Shown: positions 32,138 to 40,738 of the stretch, piece after piece
Numbering within the stretch: the first letter of the stretch is position 1
Layout of the letters: each line of letters starts with the position of its first letter
From: CALEMW01 sp035447065
GTDB taxonomy: Bacteria; Krumholzibacteriota; Krumholzibacteriia; LZORAL124-64-63
Length of the DNA: 64,000 nucleotides
Direction of reading: 5' to 3'
Assembly: GCA_035447065.1 (NCBI GenBank)
Contig: DAOTGJ010000016.1
Coordinates: 6,766 to 70,765, forward strand
Notes under the pieces: model-generated
The model's input: the letters and a program-made list of their open reading frames with translations, nothing else
Database searches by the model: none
Told to the model about the DNA's origin: nothing
Program-made: the position numbers and the translations under genes

Positions 32138-34210
32138 ATGCCGCGCGAAGGCTTCCCCCTGGACGACGACCTCTTCATCCCCAAGGAGCTGAGCTGGCTG
32201 GCCTTCAACGCCCGCCTGCTGCAGGAGGCCGACGATCCGGACGTGCCGCCCCTGGAGCGGCTGAAGTTCCTGGGCATCTACTCCAACAACCTGGACGAGT
32301 TCTACCGCGTGCGCGTGGCCACCCTGCGCCGGCTGGCGCGCCTGGGCCGCAAGAGCCGCGGCCTGATCCGCCACGACCCGGCGGAGGTGCTGGAACGCGT
32401 GCAGGCCGAGGCCCGCCGTCAGGCCGACCGCTTCAACGCCCTGTACGGCCGGATCCTGGAGGACCTGGCCACCCACGGCATCCACGTGGTGGACGAGTCG
32501 GGACTGTCCAAGGCCCAGGCCGAGTTCGTGACCGCCTACTTCCGGGACAAGGTGCGGCACCGCATCAACCCCATCCTGCTGACCAAGACCACGGCCCTGC
32601 GCCCTCTGCAGGACCGCTCCATCTACCTGGCCGTGCGGCTGGAGGACTCGACGGGCGAGAAGCCGCCCCTGGACATCCTGATGGAGATGCCCACGGACGT
32701 GCTGCCCCGCTTCGTGATCCTGCCGGACCGCAAGCAGGATCGCTGCGTGATCTACCTGGACGACGTGATCCGCGCCAACCTGCACGAGATCTTCGCCATG
32801 TTCCCCCACGACGTGCGCCGCGCCTGGATGGTCAAGTTCTCCCGCGACGCCGACCTGGACCTGGACGACGACATCCAGGAGAGCTACATGGCGCGCATCA
32901 CGCGCAGCCTCAAGAAGCGCGGCCACAGCTCCACGGTGCGCTTCGTGCACGACGCCACCATGCCGTCGGACCTGCTGGACGTGCTGCTGGAGAAGCTGGA
33001 GATCCCCCGCGACGACTCCGTGCATCCCGGCGCCCGCTACCACAACCGCTCGGACCTGGTGAAATTCCCGGACCTGGGCGTGCCGGGGCTGACCTACGCC
33101 CCCATCGCGCCCATCCCCCACCCGGACCTGCCCGCGGGGCGCAGCGGCTTCGAGGCCATGGCGGAGCGCGACATCCTGCTCCATTTCCCCTACCACCCCT
33201 ACGACCACGTGCTGGACGTGCTGCGCGAGGCGGCCCTGGACGCCCGCGTCACCTCCATCCAGATCGCCCTCTACCGCGTGGCGCGGCACTCGGCGGTGGT
33301 CAACGCCCTGATCAACGCCCTGCGCAACGGCAAGGAGGTGACGGTGGTCATGGAGCTGCAGGCGCGGTTCGACGAGGAGGCCAACCTCCACTGGACCGAG
33401 CGCCTGCGCGAGGAGGGGGCGCGCGTGTTCGTGGACGTGCCGGGCCTGAAGGTGCACGCCAAGGCCTGCCTGATCACGCGCCTGGAGCGCCGCCGGATGC
33501 GCCGCTACGCCATGATCGGCACGGGCAACTACAACGAGGACACGGCGCGCTTCTACTCGGACCTCACGCTGATGACCGCGGACCCGGACCTGACCGACGA
33601 GGTCGCGCACATGTTCGACCTCATCCGCCGCCCCTACCAGGCGTCGGCGTTCCGGCACCTGGTGGTCTCGCCCTACAACGCGCGCGAGGAGTTCACCCGC
33701 CGCGTGGAGCGCGAGATCGCCCTGGGCCCCCGCGGCCGCCTGGACGTGAAGCTCAACAACCTGAGCGACGACCTCATGGTGGCCAAGCTCTACGAGGCGT
33801 CGCGCGCCGGCGTGCCCGTGCGGCTGCTGGTGCGCGGCATGTTCTCGGTGCGGCCGGGGATCGCGGGCGTGAGCGAGAACATCCGCGCCGGCGGGCTCAT
33901 CGACCGCTATCTGGAGCACGCGCGCATCATCGTGTTCGGCAACGACGGCGATCCCGAGGTCTGGATCGGCTCTGCGGACTGGCTGCCGCGCAACTTCGAG
34001 AAACGCATCGAGGTGATGGTGCCGATCCGCGAGCCGCGCCTCCGCGACCTCCTGCTCGCCCTCTTCGACCTGCACGACGCCGACACGGTGAAGACCCGCG
34101 TGCTCGACGCCGATCTGCGCAACTCCTACCGCGAGCCGCGCAAGCCGCGCGTGCGGGCCCAGGAGGCCACCTACCGCCTGCTGCGCGCCTGCGGAAAGGA
34201 CGCCACGTGA
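32138..34210 (+). CDS. ppk1: Polyphosphate kinase 1
   Basis: Builds inorganic polyphosphate from ATP at the membrane. The 690-residue length is normal. The N-terminal domain shows KELSWLAFNARLLQEADD and FLGIYSNNLDEFYRVRVATL. The catalytic C-terminal domains hold FDEEANLHWTERLREEG, the autophosphorylated histidine in GLKVHAKACLITR (about residue 440), GTGNYNEDTARFYSDL, KLNNLSDDLMVAKLYEASRAG and WIGSADWLPRNFEKRIEVM with the second active histidine position replaced by the usual neighbouring pattern. Start 32138 follows the sixA stop by one base, and its stop overlaps ppx (GTGA). This tight packing points to coupled expression of synthesis and breakdown enzymes. Confidence 0.96.
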   Translation: MPREGFPLDDDLFIPKELSWLAFNARLLQEADDPDVPPLERLKFLGIYSNNLDEFYRVRVATLRRLARLGRKSRGLIRHDPAEVLERVQAEARRQADRFNALYGRILEDLATHGIHVVDESGLSKAQAEFVTAYFRDKVRHRINPILLTKTTALRPLQDRSIYLAVRLEDSTGEKPPLDILMEMPTDVLPRFVILPDRKQDRCVIYLDDVIRANLHEIFAMFPHDVRRAWMVKFSRDADLDLDDDIQESYMARITRSLKKRGHSSTVRFVHDATMPSDLLDVLLEKLEIPRDDSVHPGARYHNRSDLVKFPDLGVPGLTYAPIAPIPHPDLPAGRSGFEAMAERDILLHFPYHPYDHVLDVLREAALDARVTSIQIALYRVARHSAVVNALINALRNGKEVTVVMELQARFDEEANLHWTERLREEGARVFVDVPGLKVHAKACLITRLERRRMRRYAMIGTGNYNEDTARFYSDLTLMTADPDLTDEVAHMFDLIRRPYQASAFRHLVVSPYNAREEFTRRVEREIALGPRGRLDVKLNNLSDDLMVAKLYEASRAGVPVRLLVRGMFSVRPGIAGVSENIRAGGLIDRYLEHARIIVFGNDGDPEVWIGSADWLPRNFEKRIEVMVPIREPRLRDLLLALFDLHDADTVKTRVLDADLRNSYREPRKPRVRAQEATYRLLRACGKDAT

Positions 34211-35100
34211 CGCCCGGAACCCCCTTCGCCGCCCTGGACGTGGGCTCCAACGCCATCCGGCTGCTCTTCGCGCGCGCCTTCCGCAACGGCGACGCCGTGG
34301 TCACCGTGAAGGAGTCCATGATCCGCATGCCCCTGCGCCTGGGCGAGGACGTGTTCCGCGACGGACGCATCGGCGACCGCACGGCCGAACGGCTGCTGGA
34401 CACCATGCGCGCCTTCGCCCTGCTGGTGCGGGCCTACGGTCCCGCGGCCTGCCGCGCCTGCGCCACGTCGGCCATGCGCCAGGCGGCGAACGGCGAGGAG
34501 CTGGCCGCGGCCATCCGCCGCGAGTCGGGGCTGGAGTTGGAGCTCATCGACGGCACGGAGGAGGCCAAGATCCTCTACGCCAACCACCTGTCCGTGCTCC
34601 TGCCCGAGGGGCAGGCGGCCCTCTTCGTGGACGTGGGCGGCGGCAGCACGGAGATCACGGTGATCCGCGACCACGTGGTGCTGGCCCAGCGCTCCTTCGC
34701 CATCGGCTCCGTGCGCCTGCTCAACGGCCGCGTGCCCGATGAGGAGTGGGACGAGCTCCGGCATTGGCTCAAGACGCGCGCCCGGCCCCACGGTCCCCTG
34801 CAGGCGGTGGGCAGCGGCGGCAACATCAACAAGATCTTCAACCTCACGGGCCTGAAGAAGGGCCAGCCGGTGTCCTACCCGCTGATCAAGCACGTGGCCC
34901 TGACCATCGAGCCGTACGGGATGGAGGAGCGCATCCGCCTGCTGGGCCTGCGGCCCGACCGGGCCGACGTGATCCTGCCCGCGGCGCGCATCTACCTGGC
35001 GGTCATGAAGTGGTCGCGCGCGCAGCTCATGCACGTGCCGCAGGTGGGGCTGGCCGACGGCCTGGTGCAGGAGATGGCGCGGGCCCATCTGCCGGGCTGA
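34207..35100 (+). CDS. ppx: Exopolyphosphatase / GppA-family phosphatase
   Basis: 297 residues, the short bacterial form with only the actin-like phosphatase domains. Phosphate-loop motifs are FAALDVGSNAIRLLFAR (about 7-23) and ALFVDVGGGSTEITVI (about 138-153). The catalytic Glu region is ELIDGTEEAKILY, and AVGSGGNINKIFNL is also conserved. It releases phosphate from polyphosphate ends or cleaves pppGpp. Lack of the C-terminal HD region favours a small Ppx/GppA. The GTG start overlaps the ppk1 stop. It is the last gene of the unit. Confidence 0.93.
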   Translation: MTPGTPFAALDVGSNAIRLLFARAFRNGDAVVTVKESMIRMPLRLGEDVFRDGRIGDRTAERLLDTMRAFALLVRAYGPAACRACATSAMRQAANGEELAAAIRRESGLELELIDGTEEAKILYANHLSVLLPEGQAALFVDVGGGSTEITVIRDHVVLAQRSFAIGSVRLLNGRVPDEEWDELRHWLKTRARPHGPLQAVGSGGNINKIFNLTGLKKGQPVSYPLIKHVALTIEPYGMEERIRLLGLRPDRADVILPAARIYLAVMKWSRAQLMHVPQVGLADGLVQEMARAHLPG

Positions 35101-35120
35101 GCGGCGCGGCCGGCGGCGGC

Positions 35121-35157
35121 AAAAAGGAACGGGGCTCCCCAGGCGGGGAGCCCCGTT
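35121..35157 (-). terminator. Terminator between ppx and the formylglycine-domain lipoprotein
   Basis: A 13-bp stem AACGGGGCTCCCC/GGGGAGCCCCGTT with a 4-base loop. On the minus strand it is followed by CCTTTTTG, so it best serves the minus-strand lipoprotein gene, though it can also stop ppx readthrough. Confidence 0.85.
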
Positions 35158-35187
35158 CGCGTCGTGGACGTCCGCCGACGCCGTCGC

Positions 35188-36789
35188 TCAGCGCCCCTCC
35201 TCGGGGGGCAGGGTGCGCACGGGGCGGAAACCGAGACGGCCGTGGGCCCAGAAGGCGTCGTAGCCGCCGCGGTTGGCGCTGCGGCACATCATGGCGAAGT
35301 CGAGGGCGGAACCGCCGCGCACGATGGCCGCGGACGGGAGGACCTTGGCGGCCAGGTTCAGGTCCGCGGGCGGCGCCTGCTCCCACCGCGTGGCCCGGGT
35401 GAGCTCCTGGGCGTCCAGGCGCATCACGTAGGGATCGGTCACGGGGCCCTCGGGATAGGTGTCCCAGCCGTCGGCGCACCACTCCCAGGCGTTGCCGTGC
35501 ATGTCGTAGAGGCCCCAGCCGCTGGGCAGCTTGCGGGCCACGTCGTGCATGGCGCCGTCGCAGTGCCAGCCCACCAGCTGCAGGTTGGGGTCGTCGCAGA
35601 TGGGGTTGACCACGGGGCCGGAGCTGAAGGCGTCGGTCTCGCCCGCGCGCGCCGCGTACTCCCACTCGGCCTCCGTGGGCAGGCGGTAGCCCTCCACGGC
35701 ATAGGGGTCGGCACCCGTCGGCAGCCAGGTGTCGTGGTCGTAGGCCAGGGCCAGGCCCCCCTGCAGGTTCAGCCAGTCGCAGTAGGCCGCGGCGCCGAAC
35801 CAGTTCATGCCGGTGGCGGGCTGGCTGGGCACGGCCGTGGCCAGGCTGTCCACGACCGTGCGGACGGTCAGGTTGCCCAGGGTGGGATGGAGCAGGGGCA
35901 CGCGGCCCGACCCCAGGTTGTCGAACAGCGTGACGATGGTGTCCATCCGCACCGTGAAGGAGTCCACGGTGAAGAAGGTGGTGTCGGGATTCAGGAAGAG
36001 CGAGTCCCAGCGGGCGTGGCCCTGGTCCAGGGCCCAGGCCGCCAGGTTGGCGTAGCTCAGGGCGGTGACCTCGCGCGCGGCGATCATGTAGTCGTTGGTG
36101 AGGGTGACCTCGTGGGCGTCCTCGTCGGACTGGCGGCCCCACTCGTCCGCGGGCGAGCCCATGCTGAAGGTGCCGGCGGGCACGTACTCGAAGCCGGCGG
36201 GCAGGTCCACGTCCACCACGAAGCCGGCGCTGAAGGTCAGCTCGTCGCCGAACACGGTGCCGGCCTGACGGGTGGGTCCGGTGTTGAGCCAGCCCGCGGG
36301 GGCGGACCAGGTGATCTCGTAGCGGCCGGCGTCCACGTCGGCGAGGACGGCGGTGCCCACGCCCTGGAGCACCAGGCCTTCGCTGCCGCGGAGGGTCCAG
36401 GCCGCGCCGGCGGCGTCGGCGTCGCCCTCCAGCACCACGGTGCTGGGCACGTTCTCGCGGTACTCGCCGCTGACCACGCCCGGCTCTTCGCCCACTTCCA
36501 CGGCCACGGTGTGCGGCCAGGGGCGCACCCAGCCCTCCACGGCCGACCAGGTCAGCTCGTAGGAGCCGGGAGCCAGGTTCCCCAGCTCCCGCGTGCCGAC
36601 GCCCTGGGCGTGGTAGCCGTCGGGACCGGTGAGCGTCCAGGGGGTGGCCAACGTCGCGGGAGCGGTCAGCACGTCCAGCCGGGCGCCGCCCGGGGCGGCG
36701 GGGCCCTCGTCCCGACCGCAGCCGCCGAGACCGGACAGGGACAGGACGATGACGGCGGCAAGGACGGCCCAGGGAGTCTTTCGGGACAT
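35188..36789 (-). CDS. Lipoprotein with two PEGA-like repeats and a formylglycine-generating-enzyme (SUMF1) domain
   Basis: 533 residues. Lipobox LSGLGGC with Cys near residue 24. Two related beta segments follow (about 38-105 and 115-190), each with WTLxGxxGxxxQGVGT and a GxYExTWSAxxGW ending, like PEGA domains. The C-terminal SUMF1/FGE domain (about 200-530) has FEYVPAGTFSMGSPADEWG, EVTALSYANLAAW, YRLPTEAEWEYAARAG, GLYDMHGNAWEWCADGW and RSANRGGYDAF. FGE-fold proteins either modify sulfatases or are non-catalytic binding domains; no sulfatase is nearby. A promoter precedes and a terminator follows, so it is a single-gene unit. Confidence 0.88.
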   Translation of the reverse strand: MSRKTPWAVLAAVIVLSLSGLGGCGRDEGPAAPGGARLDVLTAPATLATPWTLTGPDGYHAQGVGTRELGNLAPGSYELTWSAVEGWVRPWPHTVAVEVGEEPGVVSGEYRENVPSTVVLEGDADAAGAAWTLRGSEGLVLQGVGTAVLADVDAGRYEITWSAPAGWLNTGPTRQAGTVFGDELTFSAGFVVDVDLPAGFEYVPAGTFSMGSPADEWGRQSDEDAHEVTLTNDYMIAAREVTALSYANLAAWALDQGHARWDSLFLNPDTTFFTVDSFTVRMDTIVTLFDNLGSGRVPLLHPTLGNLTVRTVVDSLATAVPSQPATGMNWFGAAAYCDWLNLQGGLALAYDHDTWLPTGADPYAVEGYRLPTEAEWEYAARAGETDAFSSGPVVNPICDDPNLQLVGWHCDGAMHDVARKLPSGWGLYDMHGNAWEWCADGWDTYPEGPVTDPYVMRLDAQELTRATRWEQAPPADLNLAAKVLPSAAIVRGGSALDFAMMCRSANRGGYDAFWAHGRLGFRPVRTLPPEEGR

Positions 36790-36871
36790 GATCGACCTCG
36801 CGAGGGGGTTGGGACCATGGGACAGGCAACAGGAGGCGGGCCGGTCCGGCCGACCCGCGCATCTGTCACGT

Positions 36872-36901
36872 ATAATAGGGATTGGCCGCGCGACGCGTCA
36901 A
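36872..36901 (-). promoter_or_regulatory. Predicted promoter of the SUMF1 lipoprotein
   Basis: Minus strand TTGACG (36896-36901), 18 bases, TATTAT (36872-36877), about 75 bases before the start codon. Confidence 0.6.
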
Positions 36902-36909
36902 GGCGAGGG

Positions 36910-37956
36910 TCACCCGACCAGGCGCTGGCGGGCGGCCGTCACGGCCGCGTCGGCCTCGTCCACGAGCTGGGTCAGGATCTCGCGCATGGGCTGCGTCTTG
37001 TGCACCAGGCCCACGGACTGGCCCGCCATGAGCGATCCCTTCTCGATGTTGCCGTCCACGGCGCCCTCGCGCAACGAGCCCACCCAGTACTCCTCCACCT
37101 TGTACTGGGCGTCCTGACGGCTGATCTCGCCCTTGGCCAGCTTCTCCAGCAGCTCGAGCTGGAGCTCGCCGAAGCGGTCCATGGCCTGGTTCTTCAGGGC
37201 GCGCACGGCCACCACCGGCAGGCGCGAGCTGTACTGGGGGGTGCTGATGGCCTCGCGGGCGCGGGCGCGGATGAAGGCTTCCTTGAACTTGGGATGGGCC
37301 TGGCACTCGTCCGCCACCACGAACCGCGTGCCGAGCTGGGCGCCCGCAGCGCCCATGAGCACCAGGTGGCCGATCATGCCCCCGTGGGCGATGCCGCCCG
37401 CCACGAAGATGGGCAGCTGCGCCGCGTACGGGATGAGGATGTCCTGCAGCAGCACCGCGGTGGACACGTGGCCGATGTGGCCGCCCGCCTCGCTCCCCTC
37501 CAGGACCAGGGCGTCGGCCCCGTAGTTGATCATGCGCTCGGCGATGGACGCCGTGGATGCGAAGCACACCACCTTGGCGCCGCTGGCCTTGGCCTGCTCC
37601 ACGTCGCTCTGGCGCGGGATGGAGCCGGCGAAGACGATGTGGCTCATCTTCTTCTCGCAGCAGATGTCCAGGTGCGCCTTGTAGTTGGGGGCGATCACGA
37701 TGATGTTCGCGGCGAAGGGGCGCTCCGTCAGGCCGCGGGTCTCGTCGATGGCCGCGGCGAACAGCTCCGGCGGCATGTTGCCGCCGGCCAGCGAGGCGAA
37801 GCCCCCCATGTTGCTGACCGTGGAGACCAGCTTGGGGTCCGAGATCCAGGTCATGGCGCCGCACATGATGGGCAGCTCGCAGCCCAGGAACTCCTGGCCG
37901 CGGCCCCAGAGGGCGTTCAGGGCGGGGGTGGATCGTACGGGAGCATAGGTCGCCAT
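36910..37956 (-). CDS. FMN-dependent FabK / nitronate monooxygenase-family protein
   Basis: 348 residues forming a TIM barrel of the 2-nitropropane dioxygenase family. LPIMCGAMTWISDPKLVSTV and SNMGGFASLAGGNMPPE at the N-terminus, VLEGSEAGGHIGHVST (about 152-167, catalytic His and FMN contacts), PIFVAGGIAHGGMIGHLVLM and AAGAQLGTRFVVADECQAH (FMN phosphate site) all match. It may be enoyl-ACP reductase II (FabK), a nitronate monooxygenase or a flavin dehydrogenase; sequence alone cannot decide. GAGG precedes ATG 37956. It lies downstream of the ETF-quinone oxidoreductase but is separated by a hairpin. Confidence 0.85.
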   Translation of the reverse strand: MATYAPVRSTPALNALWGRGQEFLGCELPIMCGAMTWISDPKLVSTVSNMGGFASLAGGNMPPELFAAAIDETRGLTERPFAANIIVIAPNYKAHLDICCEKKMSHIVFAGSIPRQSDVEQAKASGAKVVCFASTASIAERMINYGADALVLEGSEAGGHIGHVSTAVLLQDILIPYAAQLPIFVAGGIAHGGMIGHLVLMGAAGAQLGTRFVVADECQAHPKFKEAFIRARAREAISTPQYSSRLPVVAVRALKNQAMDRFGELQLELLEKLAKGEISRQDAQYKVEEYWVGSLREGAVDGNIEKGSLMAGQSVGLVHKTQPMREILTQLVDEADAAVTAARQRLVG

Positions 37957-37985
37957 GGTTGCCTCGCTTTCTTCGTCCAACGGAG

Positions 37986-38011
37986 CGACCCCGCCGGGGC
38001 CGGCGGGGTCG
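37986..38011 (-). terminator. Hairpin after the ETF:quinone oxidoreductase gene
   Basis: A GC-rich 12-bp stem beginning CGACCCCGCC lies between the two minus-strand genes. There is no T tract, so termination may be partial. Confidence 0.55.
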
Positions 38012-38063
38012 TCGCATGATGGGGGCGATCCGCCGGGATTGCAAGACCGGAGCGGGCGGACCC

Positions 38064-40067
38064 TCAATCGGCGAGCTGGCGCTCCACCAGCTCCACCAGG
38101 TCCAGGGCGGCCAGGGTCTCGCCGCGGTCCGTCTCCTTGATCCCGTCGCCCAGCATGGTCAGGCAGAAGGGGCAGGCCGACGCCACCTCGCGGGCGCCGG
38201 TGCCCGCGGCCTCGGCCACGCGGTTCTGGTTGATGCGCTCGCCCAGGGTCTCCTCCATGAACATGCGGGCGCCGCCGGCGCCGCAGCAGAAGCCGTCGCG
38301 GCGGCTGCGCGCCATCTCCACGCGCTCCAGGCCCAGGGCGTCCACGATCTCCCGCGGCGCGTCGTAGATGCCGTTGTGGCGGCCCAGGTAGCAGGAGTCG
38401 TGGTAGGTGACCTTGGAGGCGGCGTCGCGTCGCACCTTGAGGCGGCCGTCGGCCAGCAGCTCCGCCAGGAGCTGGGTGTGGTGGATGACCTCCACGCCCG
38501 TCAGCTCGAACTGGGGGTACTCGTTGGCGATCATGTTGAAGCAGTGGGGGCAGGCGGTGACCACCTTGCCCACCTGGTACTTCCGGAACGTGGCCACGTT
38601 CTGCTGGGCCTGCATCTCGAAGAGGTACTCGTGGCCCATGCGCCGCGCCGGGTCGCCGCAGCAGCCCTCCTCCTTGCCCAGCACGGCGAAGCTCACGCCC
38701 GCCTTGGTCATGAGGCGGCAGAGGGCGCGCAGCACGTCCTTGTTCCGCTCGTCGTAGGCCCCGGCGCAGCCCACGAAGAGCAGGTAGTCGGCGCGGCCGG
38801 TCTCGTAGAGGCGCGGCACCTCCAGCTCGCCGATCCAGTCCTCCCGCGCGCCGCTGGAGGCGTTCCACGGGTTGGAGTTGGTCTCCAGGCCGCGCACGGC
38901 GTTGGCCAGGGCCGGCTCCATGCTGGCCTCGGTCATCATCAGGTAGCGGCGCTGGTCGATGACGTGGTTCACGTGCTCGATGGCCACCGGGCACACGGTC
39001 TGGCAGTAGCCGCAGGTGGTGCAGGCCCAGAGCACGTCGGGATCGATGACGCCGCCCGCCATCAGCGGCCGCTCGATGGCCGCCGCCGCCGCCGCCGCCT
39101 CCTGCGCACGTCCGGCCGCCTTCAGCTTGCCGACGCTCTGCAGCTCCCCGGCGATGGAGTACAGGTGGTCCCGTTCCGCCACGATCAGCTCCCGCGGCTT
39201 CAGGGGCTTGCCCGTGGTGGCGGTGGGGCAGTGCACGGTGCAGCGGCCGCACTCGGTGCAGGAGTACATGTCCAGGATGCGCCGCCAGGAGAAGTCCTCC
39301 ACCTTGCCCACGCCGAAGGTCTCGCGCCCCTCGAACTCCATGCGCGCGGGCGAGGCCGGCGCGCCCAGCTTCATGGTGAACACGCTGGGCAGGGCCGTGA
39401 TCACGTGGAAGTGCTTGCCGAAGGGCAGGAAGTTCAGGAACGCCAGCACCAGCACGATGTGACCCCAGAACATGGCCGCATGCCAGCCGTGGACCGTGGC
39501 CTCCGGCAGGCCGGCGAAGGCGCCGGAGACGGCCGTGGACACGTAGGCCCAGCCGCGCTCGGGGTGGTGGGGCTCCAGGGCGAAGAGGGCGGCGTCGCCC
39601 AGCAGGTCCGTGAGCATGAGCGCGGCGATCCACAGCAGGATCAGCACGCCCTCCAGGTTGAGGTGCAGCCGCTCGGGCCGCAGCACCAGGCGCCGGTAGA
39701 GGCCGGTGAGGATGGCCGCCAGCACCACCACCACGAAGGTGTCCTTCAGCGCCATGTACAGCCCGCCCAGGACGCCGGGCAGGAGCTGGAAGTCTGCGTC
39801 GAAGCCGCGGCCGATCAGGGTCACGGTGCGCAGCGACACGGCCAGGAAGCCGAAGAAGATGGCCGCGTGCATCCAGCCGGCCGCCGGCTCCCACAGCAGC
39901 CGCTCCTGCCCGAACCCCACCACGAGCAGCCGCCGCAGGCGTTCCCAGGGCCGATCCAGCCGGTTCTCCGGCTCCGCGGCCCGCAGCAGCCACAGGCGCT
40001 TGGCGATGGTGTCGGCGAAGAGCGCCAGGGCGGCCAGGAGGATGGCGGTCATCAGCACGGGATTCAT
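38064..40067 (-). CDS. Membrane Fe-S oxidoreductase, ETF:menaquinone oxidoreductase type
   Basis: 667 residues. The first 250 form about six membrane helices with histidines suited to haem b (WMHAAIFFGF, VHGWHAAMFWGHIVLVL, FGKHFHVI), like NarI/DsrM. Next come two 4Fe-4S sites: CTECGRCTVHCPT (about 270) and CTTCGYCQTVCPV (about 345). Two HdrD-type CCG cysteine blocks follow: GCAGAYD with EEGCCGDPARRMGHE, then TYHDSCYLGRHNG with DGFCCGAGGARMFMEE. This layout matches proteins that take electrons from EtfAB and reduce menaquinone. The EtfAB encoded at 29747-31504 is the likely donor. ATG 40067 has GAGGAG upstream. Confidence 0.88.
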   Translation of the reverse strand: MNPVLMTAILLAALALFADTIAKRLWLLRAAEPENRLDRPWERLRRLLVVGFGQERLLWEPAAGWMHAAIFFGFLAVSLRTVTLIGRGFDADFQLLPGVLGGLYMALKDTFVVVVLAAILTGLYRRLVLRPERLHLNLEGVLILLWIAALMLTDLLGDAALFALEPHHPERGWAYVSTAVSGAFAGLPEATVHGWHAAMFWGHIVLVLAFLNFLPFGKHFHVITALPSVFTMKLGAPASPARMEFEGRETFGVGKVEDFSWRRILDMYSCTECGRCTVHCPTATTGKPLKPRELIVAERDHLYSIAGELQSVGKLKAAGRAQEAAAAAAAIERPLMAGGVIDPDVLWACTTCGYCQTVCPVAIEHVNHVIDQRRYLMMTEASMEPALANAVRGLETNSNPWNASSGAREDWIGELEVPRLYETGRADYLLFVGCAGAYDERNKDVLRALCRLMTKAGVSFAVLGKEEGCCGDPARRMGHEYLFEMQAQQNVATFRKYQVGKVVTACPHCFNMIANEYPQFELTGVEVIHHTQLLAELLADGRLKVRRDAASKVTYHDSCYLGRHNGIYDAPREIVDALGLERVEMARSRRDGFCCGAGGARMFMEETLGERINQNRVAEAAGTGAREVASACPFCLTMLGDGIKETDRGETLAALDLVELVERQLAD

Positions 40068-40164
40068 GGCGGCTCCTCATCGGGGTGGCACGGACTCCTT
40101 GGTCGAAGATTAACAACCGCTTGGCGGCCTGGGAACCCAGAATTTCCCCCCGTCTCCCGCGCGC

Positions 40165-40193
40165 TGGACAAGCCCCGGCACGCGACTTAGACT
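40165..40193 (+). promoter_or_regulatory. Predicted promoter of the CoA-binding protein / ugd unit
   Basis: TGGACA (40165-40170), 17 bases, TAGACT (40188-40193), 65 bases before the start codon. Confidence 0.6.
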
Positions 40194-40257
40194 GGCCCCT
40201 GGATCCGTCCCCAGAACCCCGCCGCGGCCCCGTCGCGGCCGTCGCCAAGGAGGCTGC

Positions 40258-40698
40258 ATGGGCCACGACATCGGTCCCGTCTCTCCCGGTCCGGAGCTCG
40301 ACGCCGTCATCCTGCGCGTGCTGCAGGGCATGCGCCGCATCGCGGTGGTGGGCATCTCGGACAATCCCGAGCGCGCCAGCCACGGCATCGCCCGCTTCCT
40401 GGCGGGCCAGGGCTTCGAGGTGGTGGGCGTGAATCCCGTCCTGGACGCGTTTCCCGGGGTCAAGATCTACCCGTCCCTGGCCGATATTCCCGGGACCGTG
40501 GACGTGGTGGACGTGTTCCGCCGCAGCGACGCCGTGCCCGGGATCGTGGACGCCGCCATCGCGCGCGGCGACGGCGCGGTTTGGCTGCAGGAGGGCGTCA
40601 GCCACCCGGAAGCCGAGGACCGCGCCCGCGCGGCCGGCCTGGACGTCGTGGCCGACCGCTGCATCTACAAGGACTGGCTGCGCCTGATGAACGCCTGA
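40258..40698 (+). CDS. CoA-binding-domain protein (YccU-like)
   Basis: 146 residues, a single Rossmann-like CoA-binding domain. MRRIAVVGISDNPERASHGI (about 25-44), FEVVGVNPVLDAFPGVKIYP (about 53-72), VDVVDVFRRSDAVPGIVDAA, GAVWLQEGVSHPEAEDRARA and the terminal VVADRCIYKDWLRL are the family pattern. It resembles the N-terminal domain of succinyl-CoA synthetase alpha. The biochemical role of such stand-alone proteins is not known. AAGGAGG precedes the ATG. The ugd gene follows after 40 bases. Confidence 0.9.
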   Translation: MGHDIGPVSPGPELDAVILRVLQGMRRIAVVGISDNPERASHGIARFLAGQGFEVVGVNPVLDAFPGVKIYPSLADIPGTVDVVDVFRRSDAVPGIVDAAIARGDGAVWLQEGVSHPEAEDRARAAGLDVVADRCIYKDWLRLMNA

Positions 40699-40738
40699 GG
40701 GGCGTCATCGCCTCTTTCATCGAACCAAGGAGTCTTGC

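Noticed and set aside
36910..40605. A 1231-codon minus-strand open frame
   Set aside because: Only its last 348 codons (the FabK-like protein) make sense; the rest is an out-of-frame reading of the membrane oxidoreductase gene.
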